A stretch of 64,000 nt of DNA from CAIZGX01 sp046048875. GTDB taxonomy: Bacteria; Bacteroidota; Bacteroidia; Flavobacteriales_D; Sanyastnellaceae. Made by a program: the position numbers and the translations under genes. Shown one piece after another: positions 34,821 through 42,093 of this stretch; within the stretch, counting starts at the first letter, position 1, and every line of letters begins with the position of its first letter. The DNA lies in assembly GCA_046048875.1 (NCBI GenBank), contig JBJOFG010000014.1, forward strand, positions 124,001-188,000, given 5' to 3'. The notes beneath the pieces are model-generated. The model was not told the origin of the DNA. It was given only the letters and a program-made list of their open reading frames with translations, and searched no databases.

Positions 34821-36167
34821 ATGAAAATTATATTTATTGCATGGAAAAATTGCTGGCAAAAAGCAGGAGCAACCACTTTAACACTTTTGCTTTTGTCATT
34901 CGGAGTTGGAATTATTTCAATGATGTTGTTGTTGGAAAATCAACTGAGTGAAAAATTCAACAAGAATATTAAGGATATTGATTTTGTCCTAGGAGCAAAG
35001 GGAAGTCCACTTCAACTCATCTTAGCCAACGTTTATCACATTGACGCGCCAACTGGAAATATCAAAGTTTCTGAAGCCCAAAAAATCATTAAAAATCCGA
35101 CGGTAAAAGAAGCCATTCCATTGGCGTATGGAGATAATTACGAAGGTTGGAGAATCGTTGGAACAACTCCACGTTATGCCGAATTTTATGGGGTGAAGTT
35201 GAAAGAAGGAAAAATCTTTGAAACACCATTTGAAGTTACTGTTGGTTCTTATGCTGCGAAAGAATTAGGCTTGAAGCTCGGACAGACTTTCAAAAGCAAT
35301 CATGGTTTAGACAAGGAAGGAGAAGAGGAGGAAGGACATGATCAATTGTTTACTGTTGTAGGAATTTATGAGACGAGCGGAACGGTTATCGACCGCTTAA
35401 TCTTGACGCCTGTTGAATCTATTTGGGAAGTACACGATCACGGTGATCACGAAGAGACAGCGCATGGGGGAATTGTCTCCGCTGAAGAGCACGACGCGGA
35501 ACATACGGAAGAAGAAGACGATCACGAGCATGATCATGAGGTAGCAAGTGAACATCACGATCACGAAACAGAGCATGCAGATGAGGATGAACTCGGGCAT
35601 GAAGAGGAGCACGCACACGAAGAAGAGCGCGAGGTTACGGCTTACCTGCTAATCAAACGTTTGCCAATGGCACCCATGATTCTACCGCAATTGGTGAAGA
35701 ACACAAACATGCAGTTGGCATTGCCTGCCATTGAAATCAATCGCTTGAATGAAAACTTCGGAATAGGCATGAGTGTGGTGAAAGCTGTGGCAATTCTTAT
35801 CATGATTATTTCGTTCTTAAGCGTATTCATTTCCTTGTTCAATGCTTTGCGCGAAAGACAATACGAATTAGCAATTCTTCGAACTTTAGGTGGAAGAAGA
35901 ATTCAATTGTTTGTTCTCATTTTATTGGAAGGTTTCTTCATGGTGGCGTTAGGACTAATCATAGGGTTAGTTCTAAGCCGCATTGGAATTACGATGCTTT
36001 CAGACATGGCGAAGGATAGTTTTCACGACGAGTTCAATGCATTCATGTTTCTTCCACAAGAATATTATTTGGTCGGAATTACCTTGGGTCTTGGTGTGGT
36101 GGCATCGTTGTTGCCTGCAGTGCGTGCGTTCTTTATGGATATTTCAAAAACACTTTCAAATGATTAA
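34821..36167 (+). CDS. FtsX/MacB-type ABC permease with His-rich periplasmic loop
   Basis: A 448-residue inner-membrane permease. Topology: one N-terminal membrane helix (about 15-38), a long periplasmic domain (about 40-320), then three helices near 320-345, 365-390 and 415-435, the usual FtsX layout. The periplasmic domain carries a stretch at residues 205-266 with 16 His plus many Asp and Glu, and two further His at 161 and 173 in an acidic segment. No cysteines are present. Such loops occur in Zn2+ and Ni2+ proteins. The next gene overlaps its stop by 8 bases and encodes a DUF3299-like protein. The set resembles the ABC part of the Vibrio Zrg zinc system, so metal handling is likely but not proven. 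Confidence 0.9.
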   Translation: MKIIFIAWKNCWQKAGATTLTLLLLSFGVGIISMMLLLENQLSEKFNKNIKDIDFVLGAKGSPLQLILANVYHIDAPTGNIKVSEAQKIIKNPTVKEAIPLAYGDNYEGWRIVGTTPRYAEFYGVKLKEGKIFETPFEVTVGSYAAKELGLKLGQTFKSNHGLDKEGEEEEGHDQLFTVVGIYETSGTVIDRLILTPVESIWEVHDHGDHEETAHGGIVSAEEHDAEHTEEEDDHEHDHEVASEHHDHETEHADEDELGHEEEHAHEEEREVTAYLLIKRLPMAPMILPQLVKNTNMQLALPAIEINRLNENFGIGMSVVKAVAILIMIISFLSVFISLFNALRERQYELAILRTLGGRRIQLFVLILLEGFFMVALGLIIGLVLSRIGITMLSDMAKDSFHDEFNAFMFLPQEYYLVGITLGLGVVASLLPAVRAFFMDISKTLSND

Positions 36168-36699
36168 GTCTGTTAAAATAGTAGTCTTTTTTTTCGCAGG
36201 AATCTTGTTCTTGAATGCCTCTGAAGGCAACCAGAAATTAAAGGCTCATGCGTACAAAAGAGTAGAGTTGGGAACTGTGCCAAGTACAATTGTTCCATAT
36301 TTACCTGAAGGACAAGGCCCCATTGAAATTACATGGAAGACTTTAGCAGATGTTACATACAAGGATATATATGTGAAAGAGCTAGACGCCTATTATTGGA
36401 AGCCAACATTTGGTGCGTCGGTAAAAGCTGTAGCAGGAAAAGAAGTTTTCATAACCGGATATTTAATCCCTGTAGATTATGACGCTGGATTTTATGTGGT
36501 ATCGAAATACCCCTATGCGAATTGTTTCTTCTGCGGAGGCGGAGGCCCTGAATCGGTTGTTGATTTGCGTTTTGTTGGCAAGCATCGCAACTACAAAACA
36601 GATGAGCGTTTAACCTTTAAGGGCAAATTGAAGTTGAATGCCGATGATGTATATCAAATGAACTACATCTTGGAAGGTGCTGTAGAATTTACTCCTTGA
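36160..36699 (+). CDS. DUF3299-like exported protein of the His-rich ABC operon
   Basis: A protein of about 179 residues beginning at the ATG at 36160, which overlaps the permease stop by 8 bases. The first 21 or so residues (IKSVKIVVFFFAGILFLNASEG) form a signal peptide or anchor. The mature part is a small beta-rich domain with VFITGYLIPVDYDAGFYVVS, then ANCFFCGGGGPESVVDLRF, in which a CFFC pair could bind metal or form a disulfide. Overall this resembles DUF3299, which accompanies ABC zinc systems in some proteobacteria. The assignment is from motif likeness, not a search. It ends at a bidirectional terminator shared with groEL. Confidence 0.7.
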   Translation: MIKSVKIVVFFFAGILFLNASEGNQKLKAHAYKRVELGTVPSTIVPYLPEGQGPIEITWKTLADVTYKDIYVKELDAYYWKPTFGASVKAVAGKEVFITGYLIPVDYDAGFYVVSKYPYANCFFCGGGGPESVVDLRFVGKHRNYKTDERLTFKGKLKLNADDVYQMNYILEGAVEFTP

Positions 36700-36715
36700 T
36701 TTTTTTTATGTTGAA

Positions 36716-36747
36716 ATAAAAATGGCGACCATAGGTCGCCATTTTTC
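36716..36747. terminator. Bidirectional terminator between the ABC operon and groEL
   Basis: A perfect 10-bp stem AATGGCGACC / GGTCGCCATT with a 3-base loop is flanked by an A-run on the left and TTT on the right, so it serves both the rightward ABC operon and leftward groESL. Confidence 0.9.
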
Positions 36748-36765
36748 ATTCCGATAGTTTTGGAA

Positions 36766-38394
36766 TTACATCATTCCACCCATTCCACCGCCTGGCATTT
36801 GAGGCATTGGATTTTCTTCTTTAATATCGCTGATAACACATTCTGTTGTCAATAACATTCCTGCGATTGAAGAGGCATTCTCTAATGCAACGCGTGATAC
36901 TTTAGTTGGATCAATTACACCAGCTGCGAACAAATCTTCGTATTTTTCGTTGCGTGCGTTATAACCGAAGTCACCTTTTCCTTCACGGATCTTTTGAATA
37001 ACAACAGCACCTTCACCACCAGCGTTAGAAACAATCTGACGAAGCGGCTCTTCAATTGCTCTGCGAACAATGTGAATACCAGTTGTTTCGTCATCGTTCA
37101 ATCCAGTAAGGTTGTCCAACGCAGCGCTTGCACGAATTAAGGCAACACCACCACCTGGTACAATTCCTTCTTCAACTGCGGCGCGAGTAGCATGCAATGC
37201 ATCGTCTACACGATCTTTCTTCTCTTTCATTTCAACTTCAGTTGCAGCACCAACATAAAGAACAGCAACACCACCAGCCAATTTAGCTAGGCGCTCTTGC
37301 AATTTTTCGCGGTCGTAATCTGAAGTTGTTTTTTCAATTTGAGATTTGATTTCGCTCACACGTGCTTGAATGTTTTCTTTCACACCAGCACCGTTTACGA
37401 TAGTTGTATTGTCTTTGTCAATTGAAATCTTCTCAGCGCGACCTAGATCTTCTAATGTAGCGTTGTCTAATTTCAAACCAGTTTCTTCACTGATAACTGT
37501 TCCGCCAGTAAGAACTGCAATGTCTTGCAACATAGCCTTTCTGCGATCTCCGAATCCAGGAGCTTTTACAGCAGCTACACGTAAAGCACCGCGAATCTTG
37601 TTTACCACTAGCGTTGCAAGAGCTTCTCCGTCTACATCTTCAGCAATAATTAATAGAGGCTTACCTGATTGAGCAGTTTTTTCAAGCACAGGAAGTAATT
37701 CTTTCATGCTTGAAATTTTCTTATCGTAGATCAAAATGAAAGCGTTCTCTAATTCAGCTTCCATGTTTTCTGTGTTCGTTACGAAGTAAGGAGAAAGGTA
37801 TCCGCGATCGAATTGCATTCCTTCAACAGTCTTAACGTCCGTCTCAGTTCCTTTTGCTTCTTCTACAGTGATAACACCTTCAGTACCTACTTTCTTCATT
37901 GCATCTGCAATCAAAGAACCTACAGTCTCGTCGTTGTTCGCAGAGATTGTTGCTACTTGCTTAATTTTCTCGTAGTCTGAACCAACCTCTCTTGAGATGT
38001 TACGTAATTCAGCAACAACTGCTTTCACAGCTTTGTCCATACCACGTTTCAAATCCATTGGGTTCGCTCCGGAAGCAACATTCTTTAATCCTGCACCAAC
38101 CATTGCTTGAGCCAATACAGTGGCAGTAGTTGTTCCGTCTCCAGCTTGATCAGCGGTTTTACTTGCAACCTCTTTCAACATTTGGGCGCCCATGTTTTCG
38201 ATCGGGTCCGCCAATTCAATTTCTTTCGCAACAGTAACACCATCTTTGGTGATGTGAGGTGCTCCGAATTTTTTATCGATAACTACGTTACGTCCTTTAG
38301 GACCTAAGGTAACTTTTACTGCATTTGCTAATGCGTCAACACCTGCCTTTAGTTTCTCTCTCGCTACGGTGTCGAATGTGATTTCTTTTGCCAT
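36766..38394 (-). CDS. groEL: Chaperonin GroEL (HSP60)
   Basis: The 14-subunit ATP-dependent folding chamber of the cytoplasm. The 542 residues include the ATP-site segments TLGPKGRNVV (near 29-38) and DGTTTATVLAQAM (near 86-98). The apical and intermediate domains are normal, as is the C-terminal GGMGGMM tail. Length and order are standard. It is 20 bases downstream of groES and the pair is probably one operon. The preceding region has no CIRCE inverted repeat. The GroEL reading frame is very open on both strands, a common effect of its codon use. Confidence 0.97.
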   Translation of the reverse strand: MAKEITFDTVAREKLKAGVDALANAVKVTLGPKGRNVVIDKKFGAPHITKDGVTVAKEIELADPIENMGAQMLKEVASKTADQAGDGTTTATVLAQAMVGAGLKNVASGANPMDLKRGMDKAVKAVVAELRNISREVGSDYEKIKQVATISANNDETVGSLIADAMKKVGTEGVITVEEAKGTETDVKTVEGMQFDRGYLSPYFVTNTENMEAELENAFILIYDKKISSMKELLPVLEKTAQSGKPLLIIAEDVDGEALATLVVNKIRGALRVAAVKAPGFGDRRKAMLQDIAVLTGGTVISEETGLKLDNATLEDLGRAEKISIDKDNTTIVNGAGVKENIQARVSEIKSQIEKTTSDYDREKLQERLAKLAGGVAVLYVGAATEVEMKEKKDRVDDALHATRAAVEEGIVPGGGVALIRASAALDNLTGLNDDETTGIHIVRRAIEEPLRQIVSNAGGEGAVVIQKIREGKGDFGYNARNEKYEDLFAAGVIDPTKVSRVALENASSIAGMLLTTECVISDIKEENPMPQMPGGGMGGMM

Positions 38395-38414
38395 GATTTT
38401 CTAAATTTTAAAAA

Positions 38415-38690
38415 TTAAACAATTGCAAAAATGTCCGACTCGCGCATGATCAAAAGATCTTTTCCGTCTACGCTAATCTCTGTTCCGGCATACTTGCCAT
38501 AAAGAATGGTGTCGCCTGGTTTCACCGTTGTTGGCTCGTCTTTTTTTCCAGGTCCAACAGCGATTACTGTTCCTCTTTGAGGTTTTTCTTTCGCCGTTTC
38601 AGGAATAATAATTCCAGAAAGGGTAGTGGTTTCAGCAGCGGCTGGCTCTACTAAAACGCGATCTCCTAATGGTCTAACGTTATTTGACAT
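38415..38690 (-). CDS. groES: Co-chaperonin GroES
   Basis: The 91-residue lid of the GroEL chamber. Recognisable segments are the N-terminal NVRPLGDRVLVEP, the mobile loop around 19-33 with SGIIIPETAKEKPQRG, and the C-terminal KYAGTEISVDGKDLLIMRESDIFAIV strands. It leads the groESL operon. Its upstream region (38691-38784) carries two direct copies of TTTGTGCC exactly 22 bases apart, and no CIRCE. Confidence 0.97.
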   Translation of the reverse strand: MSNNVRPLGDRVLVEPAAAETTTLSGIIIPETAKEKPQRGTVIAVGPGKKDEPTTVKPGDTILYGKYAGTEISVDGKDLLIMRESDIFAIV

Positions 38691-38708
38691 GTTTGTTTGT
38701 TTTTAAAG

Positions 38709-38738
38709 TTTGTGCCCAACGTAGTCACTATTTGTGCC
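38709..38738. repeat. Direct repeat TTTGTGCC upstream of groES
   Basis: TTTGTGCC occurs at 38709-38716 and again at 38731-38738, two helical turns apart, in the groES upstream region. It could be a paired operator or chance. No CIRCE palindrome is present. Confidence 0.35.
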
Positions 38739-38783
38739 AAGCGGACATTTGATGAATTAGTGTGAATTTTCGTCAGTAAAGGA

Positions 38784-38818
38784 CAAAAAAAATGTCAGTA
38801 GTTTGAATTACTGACATT
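38784..38818 (-). terminator. Terminator after secG
   Basis: Read leftward, a perfect 10-bp stem AATGTCAGTA / TACTGACATT with an 8-base loop is followed by TTTTTT. It lies just past the secG stop and separates secG from the groESL promoter. Confidence 0.88.
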
Positions 38819-38839
38819 CTTAAAATGCTATTGTGACAA

Positions 38840-39151
38840 TTATTGTCCTTGTTGCTGTTGGTCACCACCTTGTTGTTGGCCACCTTCTGCTTGCTCTGTT
38901 TGTTGCTCTTCTTCAGTTGCTGGACGCGCAGAAGTAGAAAGACTTGTAGAGGCCAAGCAAAGAACGAAAAGAGCTACACCTAAGTACCAAGTTGCTTTTT
39001 CTAAAAAATCTGCAGTGCGCTTAACGCCGCCTATTTGCGCGCTACCCGCGAATCCTGATGATAATCCACCACCTTTAGGATTTTGAATTAATACTACCAA
39101 TCCAAGTAGAAGTGCTGCGATTACGATTAAAACGGTTACGATAAATTCCAT
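38840..39151 (-). CDS. secG: Protein translocase subunit SecG
   Basis: The small auxiliary subunit of the SecYEG channel. The 103 residues form two inner-membrane helices (about 3-23 and 52-72), with the conserved VVLIQNPKGGGLSSGF segment between them (19-34). The tail is an unusual Gln/Gly/Glu-rich extension (EEQQTEQAEGGQQQGG...), common in Bacteroidetes. It is the last gene of the sigma-54 regulator / lptE / TPR-like / secG cluster, 63 bases after the TPR-like gene, and ends at a strong terminator. Confidence 0.93.
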   Translation of the reverse strand: MEFIVTVLIVIAALLLGLVVLIQNPKGGGLSSGFAGSAQIGGVKRTADFLEKATWYLGVALFVLCLASTSLSTSARPATEEEQQTEQAEGGQQQGGDQQQQGQ

Positions 39152-39214
39152 GATCTATTAAAATTTGAGGTCCACAAAGATACACGATTTCAAGGAGTAA
39201 CAAAGGAAGAACCT

Positions 39215-40303
39215 TTATTTTCTTTGGTTTAAGGCTTTCAATTGATTTTCAAAGTGAATTTTTTTCTCTGGATGAAGTTGAATGAGTCGCTTGTATGCTT
39301 TGCGGGCACGATCTATTTTTCCTTGCGCGGCATACAATTTAGCCATGGTTTCTGTCACCCAATCGAAGTTCTCTTCTAAACTGTCTTTTGCAAAACTTAC
39401 GCCTGTGTATTGCTCAACTTTCCCAGGTGTTATGCGTGGTTCGGCAGCAATGAATTTTTCGATTAAATCTATCGAAGGCTGAACTGCCTCATTTGACTGT
39501 CTTACCTTTTCTTCCCTTCTCTTATCTTCTTTTACCTCAATACTTATCTGTTCTTCCCCTTTATTAACCTCTCTTATCTCTTCTTTTATCTCCTCATCAC
39601 TTTCCTCCGAATCGCTCACACTTCTCAACCAGGTGAACAACGGATTGCTCTCTCCCTCTTCCGCAGGACCTTGCGCGGCATCTTGTGCAACATCTTTCGT
39701 AGAATCTTGCGCAGTATCTTGCTCTTCATCCGCTTCACTTACCTCTAAAAAAATCGAACTCGAAACGGCCGTCGCTAAAATGGATTTGTCTAAAAAGTCT
39801 AACTCTCTGACCTCTTCTTCCCCTTTCTTATCCTCCCTTAACTCAATACTTTCCTCTTCTTCCCCTCTCTCATCTTCTCTTACCTCTATTTTTTCCCCTC
39901 TCTTATCCTCTCTTACCTCAATACTTACTGCTTCATCTAACATTGATTCAGCGAGTTGGGAAAGCGAAGTTGAAGGCGAAATCTCTTTTGCGGTAGGTGT
40001 TTCAATGACCTCTGCAACAGTTTCAATTGGAAGGTTCTCGACTGTTTCGGTAGGTTCTTGTTTACGCAGAATAGGTTCTTTTAAAAAGCCGTACAGCCAA
40101 CTCCTATTCGAATGAAGTGTTGATGCCAAAGCAATTTGGCCAGAGGTTTTATGACTGTTGTTATCCTGATATGCTTTCGCTAAATAGGAGTGAGCCAAAC
40201 TGAACCATGGATAGTTTTTGGTAATCGTTTCAAGTTCTTCAATAGGCATAGAGGCCAACAAATGTGGCGACTTAAGAAGCTCATTGAATTGTATGTTTTC
40301 CAT
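39215..40303 (-). CDS. TPR-like protein with acidic repeat-bearing linker
   Basis: A protein of about 362 residues of unknown function. The ATG at 40303 overlaps the lptE stop as TAATG and is preferred over a TTG 6 bases upstream. The N-terminal 85 residues (LLKSPHLLASM...YPWFSLAHSYLAKAYQDN) look like a helical, TPR-like fold. The C-terminal 70 residues (ETMAKLYAAQGKIDRARKAYKRLIQLHPEKK) contain one clear tetratricopeptide unit. Between them lies a disordered acidic linker with five near-copies of an IEVREDKRGEE unit and an alternate AQD/TKD stretch. There is no signal peptide. Its place between lptE and secG is conserved in Flavobacteriia, which suggests an envelope-related role, but none is known. 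Confidence 0.7.
   Translation of the reverse strand: MENIQFNELLKSPHLLASMPIEELETITKNYPWFSLAHSYLAKAYQDNNSHKTSGQIALASTLHSNRSWLYGFLKEPILRKQEPTETVENLPIETVAEVIETPTAKEISPSTSLSQLAESMLDEAVSIEVREDKRGEKIEVREDERGEEEESIELREDKKGEEEVRELDFLDKSILATAVSSSIFLEVSEADEEQDTAQDSTKDVAQDAAQGPAEEGESNPLFTWLRSVSDSEESDEEIKEEIREVNKGEEQISIEVKEDKRREEKVRQSNEAVQPSIDLIEKFIAAEPRITPGKVEQYTGVSFAKDSLEENFDWVTETMAKLYAAQGKIDRARKAYKRLIQLHPEKKIHFENQLKALNQRK
39511..39580. repeat. Pyrimidine-rich tandem-like repeat, block 1 (two copies)
   Basis: Two diverged copies of a roughly 35-base unit (CTTCCCcTctcTTATCytC then TTACCTCAATACT) lie within the linker of the TPR-like gene. On the coding strand they are purine-rich and encode IEVKEDKRREE-like units. 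Confidence 0.6.
39812..39925. repeat. Pyrimidine-rich tandem-like repeat, block 2 (three copies)
   Basis: Three consecutive copies of about 35-39 bases of the same unit lie in frame, keeping IEVREDKRGE-type peptides. The + strand is almost purely pyrimidine over about 110 bases, a tract prone to slippage. Blocks 1 and 2 are about 230 bases apart. Confidence 0.7.
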
Positions 40304-40803
40304 TACCAATTTCCTACGCTAGCGTTGTAAATTTCTTGAGCAAGCTGTTCATTAATCTGTTTCCACAAGTCTTCTTGAACAGCGAATAAACTTTCTGTTG
40401 CAGAGAAGTCTGCGAATTTCGTGAATGATTTCTCAAAATTCAAATCGGGCTCTAAAGTATTCGTGTACTTGATTTTTACAGTGATTGAAAGTCTGGTTAG
40501 CGACGCTGTTTCATTGCTTTGAATAGCTACAGGCGCAACCACGTAGTTGGTTACACTTCCTTCAAATTGTAAATCGCCATTTGATTCGCTCAACGACAAC
40601 GGACTTTGTGAAAGCATAACGTCTTTCAAGTCTTCAGTAAGTCTTTGGGAATAGGTGGGTGATGCAAGCGCTGTCTGCGGTTTGAGGTAGGATACAGAAA
40701 AAGTTTTTGCTCCGCTGAATTGACCGCCACTAAAGGAATATCTGATTTCACACGAAGTGAAAAGCAGTATCATAAGCAGTAGTCCAACGGTATACTTTTT
40801 CAT
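40303..40803 (-). CDS. lptE: LptE-like LPS assembly lipoprotein
   Basis: Probable outer-membrane lipoprotein that plugs the LptD barrel during lipopolysaccharide insertion. The 166-residue protein has lipobox FTSC (Cys18) followed by EIRYSFSGGQ. A mixed alpha/beta body contains SQRLTEDLKDVMLSQ, then DLQFEGSVTNYVVAPV with the strand-turn typical of LptE, and a C-terminal helix WKQINEQLAQEIYNASVGNW. It overlaps the sigma-54 activator stop by 4 bases (ATGA) and the TPR-like start by 1 base, so the three are probably co-translated. LptE sequences diverge strongly, and the call rests on lipobox, size and conserved position. Confidence 0.82.
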   Translation of the reverse strand: MKKYTVGLLLMILLFTSCEIRYSFSGGQFSGAKTFSVSYLKPQTALASPTYSQRLTEDLKDVMLSQSPLSLSESNGDLQFEGSVTNYVVAPVAIQSNETASLTRLSITVKIKYTNTLEPDLNFEKSFTKFADFSATESLFAVQEDLWKQINEQLAQEIYNASVGNW

Positions 40804-42029
40804 TTACCTAAATCGTATTCTTTGATTTTTCTGTACAAGGTGCGCTCTGAAATTCCGAGTTCTTGTGCAGCATATTTTCTTCTGTTTCTGTGTTTTTGTA
40901 GCGCCTTTTTGATTAAGTCTTTTTCAGTTTGACTTAATGAAAGCGATTCTTCAACATCTTCTTCGTCGGAACTGCTTCCGCTTCCCAAATGTATGATATT
41001 ACTCGGAGGATTCATACGTACAGGCAAATCTGAATTCTCGTGTTCTTCGGCTTGAAAAACTTTTTGAAACAATGCAGCGTTTTCATCCGAGTTAACAAAT
41101 CCATTTCCACTTTGAATCATTCCCAGAACCAATTTTTTCAAATCGGTCAAGTCGTTACGCATGTCGAATAAAACCTTGTATAAAATTTCTCTCTCACTGA
41201 AATCGTTACCTGAACTTCCTCCCATGAAAACCGGCTTGTTTGTGGCCATATCTTGCGGAAGATAGCGAATGAGCATCTCTGGAGTCACCACTCGTTCAGT
41301 TTCTAAAATACTGATTTGTTCGGTGATATTCTTGAGTTGACGAATGTTTCCAGGCCAGCGGTATTCGCGAAGGGCGTGTGCACCTGATTCTGTTAGTTGT
41401 AAGACAGGAATGCGGTAGCGTTCAGCGAAGTCTGTTGCGAATTTTTTAAAGAGCAATTCGATATCCGATCCACGTTCGCGCAGGGCGGGCATGAAAATCG
41501 GCACTTGATTCAAACGGTAATAAAGGTCGTCTCGGAACTTTCCGTTTTGAATGGCTTGCGCGAAATTCACATTAGTAGCAGCCACTACGCGCACATTAGT
41601 TTTCTGAACTTTCGAAGAACCTACGCGAATGAATTCGCCCGTTTCTAAAACACGTAACAAGCGAACCTGCGTTCCGAGTGGAAGTTCAGCAACCTCATCC
41701 AAGAAAATAGTTCCGTCGTTCGCCTCTTCAAAATATCCTTTGCGGCTCTCGTGAGCGCCAGTAAATGATCCTTTTTCGTGTCCAAATAATTCGCTGTCGA
41801 TGGTGCCTTCTGGAATCGCTCCGCAGTTGACCGCAATGTAGGGTCCGTGCTTACGAGAGCTCAGGTGATGGATGATTTTCGGAATACTTTCTTTACCAAC
41901 CCCGCTTTCTCCGGTTATTAAAACCGACATATTGGTGGCAGCAACTTGTGTGGCAATGTCCAAAGCACGATTGAGTGCAGGCGCATTACCAATAATTCCG
42001 TAACGTGTTTTAACAGATTGAATTTCCAT
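40800..42029 (-). CDS. Sigma-54-dependent transcriptional activator without receiver domain
   Basis: A 409-residue AAA+ enhancer-binding protein. The central domain has Walker A GESGVGKE (40-47), the sigma-54 contact loop GSFTGA (87-92, Ser for the usual Ala), Walker B GTIFLDEV (106-113) and an arginine-finger-region segment DDLYYRLNQVPIFMPALRERG. The C-terminus is a Fis-type helix-turn-helix (about 365-405, KYAAQELGISERTLYRKIKEY). No N-terminal receiver, GAF or PAS domain is present, so activity is not controlled by a phosphorylation domain in the same chain. It sits ahead of lptE with a 4-base overlap. An rpoN gene is not in the window; target promoters are unknown. Confidence 0.9.
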   Translation of the reverse strand: MEIQSVKTRYGIIGNAPALNRALDIATQVAATNMSVLITGESGVGKESIPKIIHHLSSRKHGPYIAVNCGAIPEGTIDSELFGHEKGSFTGAHESRKGYFEEANDGTIFLDEVAELPLGTQVRLLRVLETGEFIRVGSSKVQKTNVRVVAATNVNFAQAIQNGKFRDDLYYRLNQVPIFMPALRERGSDIELLFKKFATDFAERYRIPVLQLTESGAHALREYRWPGNIRQLKNITEQISILETERVVTPEMLIRYLPQDMATNKPVFMGGSSGNDFSEREILYKVLFDMRNDLTDLKKLVLGMIQSGNGFVNSDENAALFQKVFQAEEHENSDLPVRMNPPSNIIHLGSGSSSDEEDVEESLSLSQTEKDLIKKALQKHRNRRKYAAQELGISERTLYRKIKEYDLGK

Positions 42030-42054
42030 AGTTGCCGATTAGTCAAGAACTAAA

Positions 42055-42084
42055 CAAAGGTAGTTTAGAATGACATTCTGTCAT
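42055..42084 (-). promoter_or_regulatory. TAnnTTTG box and adjacent palindrome upstream of the sigma-54 activator
   Basis: On the minus strand TACCTTTG (42062-42055) matches the Bacteroidetes -7 box, 26 bases from the start at 42029. Immediately upstream lies ATGACA-TTC-TGTCAT (42070-42084), a perfect 6-bp inverted repeat that could be an operator. No TTG is seen at the right -33 distance. Confidence 0.4.
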
Positions 42085-42093
42085 GCTGAAAAA

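Noticed and set aside
35397..35618. Antisense frames over the His-rich permease loop
   Set aside because: They arise from the repetitive His/Asp/Glu codons; the sense protein matches a known family.
37370..37672. A 100-codon open frame opposite groEL
   Set aside because: A typical antisense shadow of groEL codon use.
38691..38783. CIRCE element upstream of groES
   Set aside because: No TTAGCACTC-N9-GAGTGCTAA or close variant is present.
39633..40115. A 160-codon open frame on the plus strand opposite the TPR-like gene
   Set aside because: Ser/Leu-rich product caused by the purine/pyrimidine repeat; the minus-strand gene has the operon overlap and the TPR motif.
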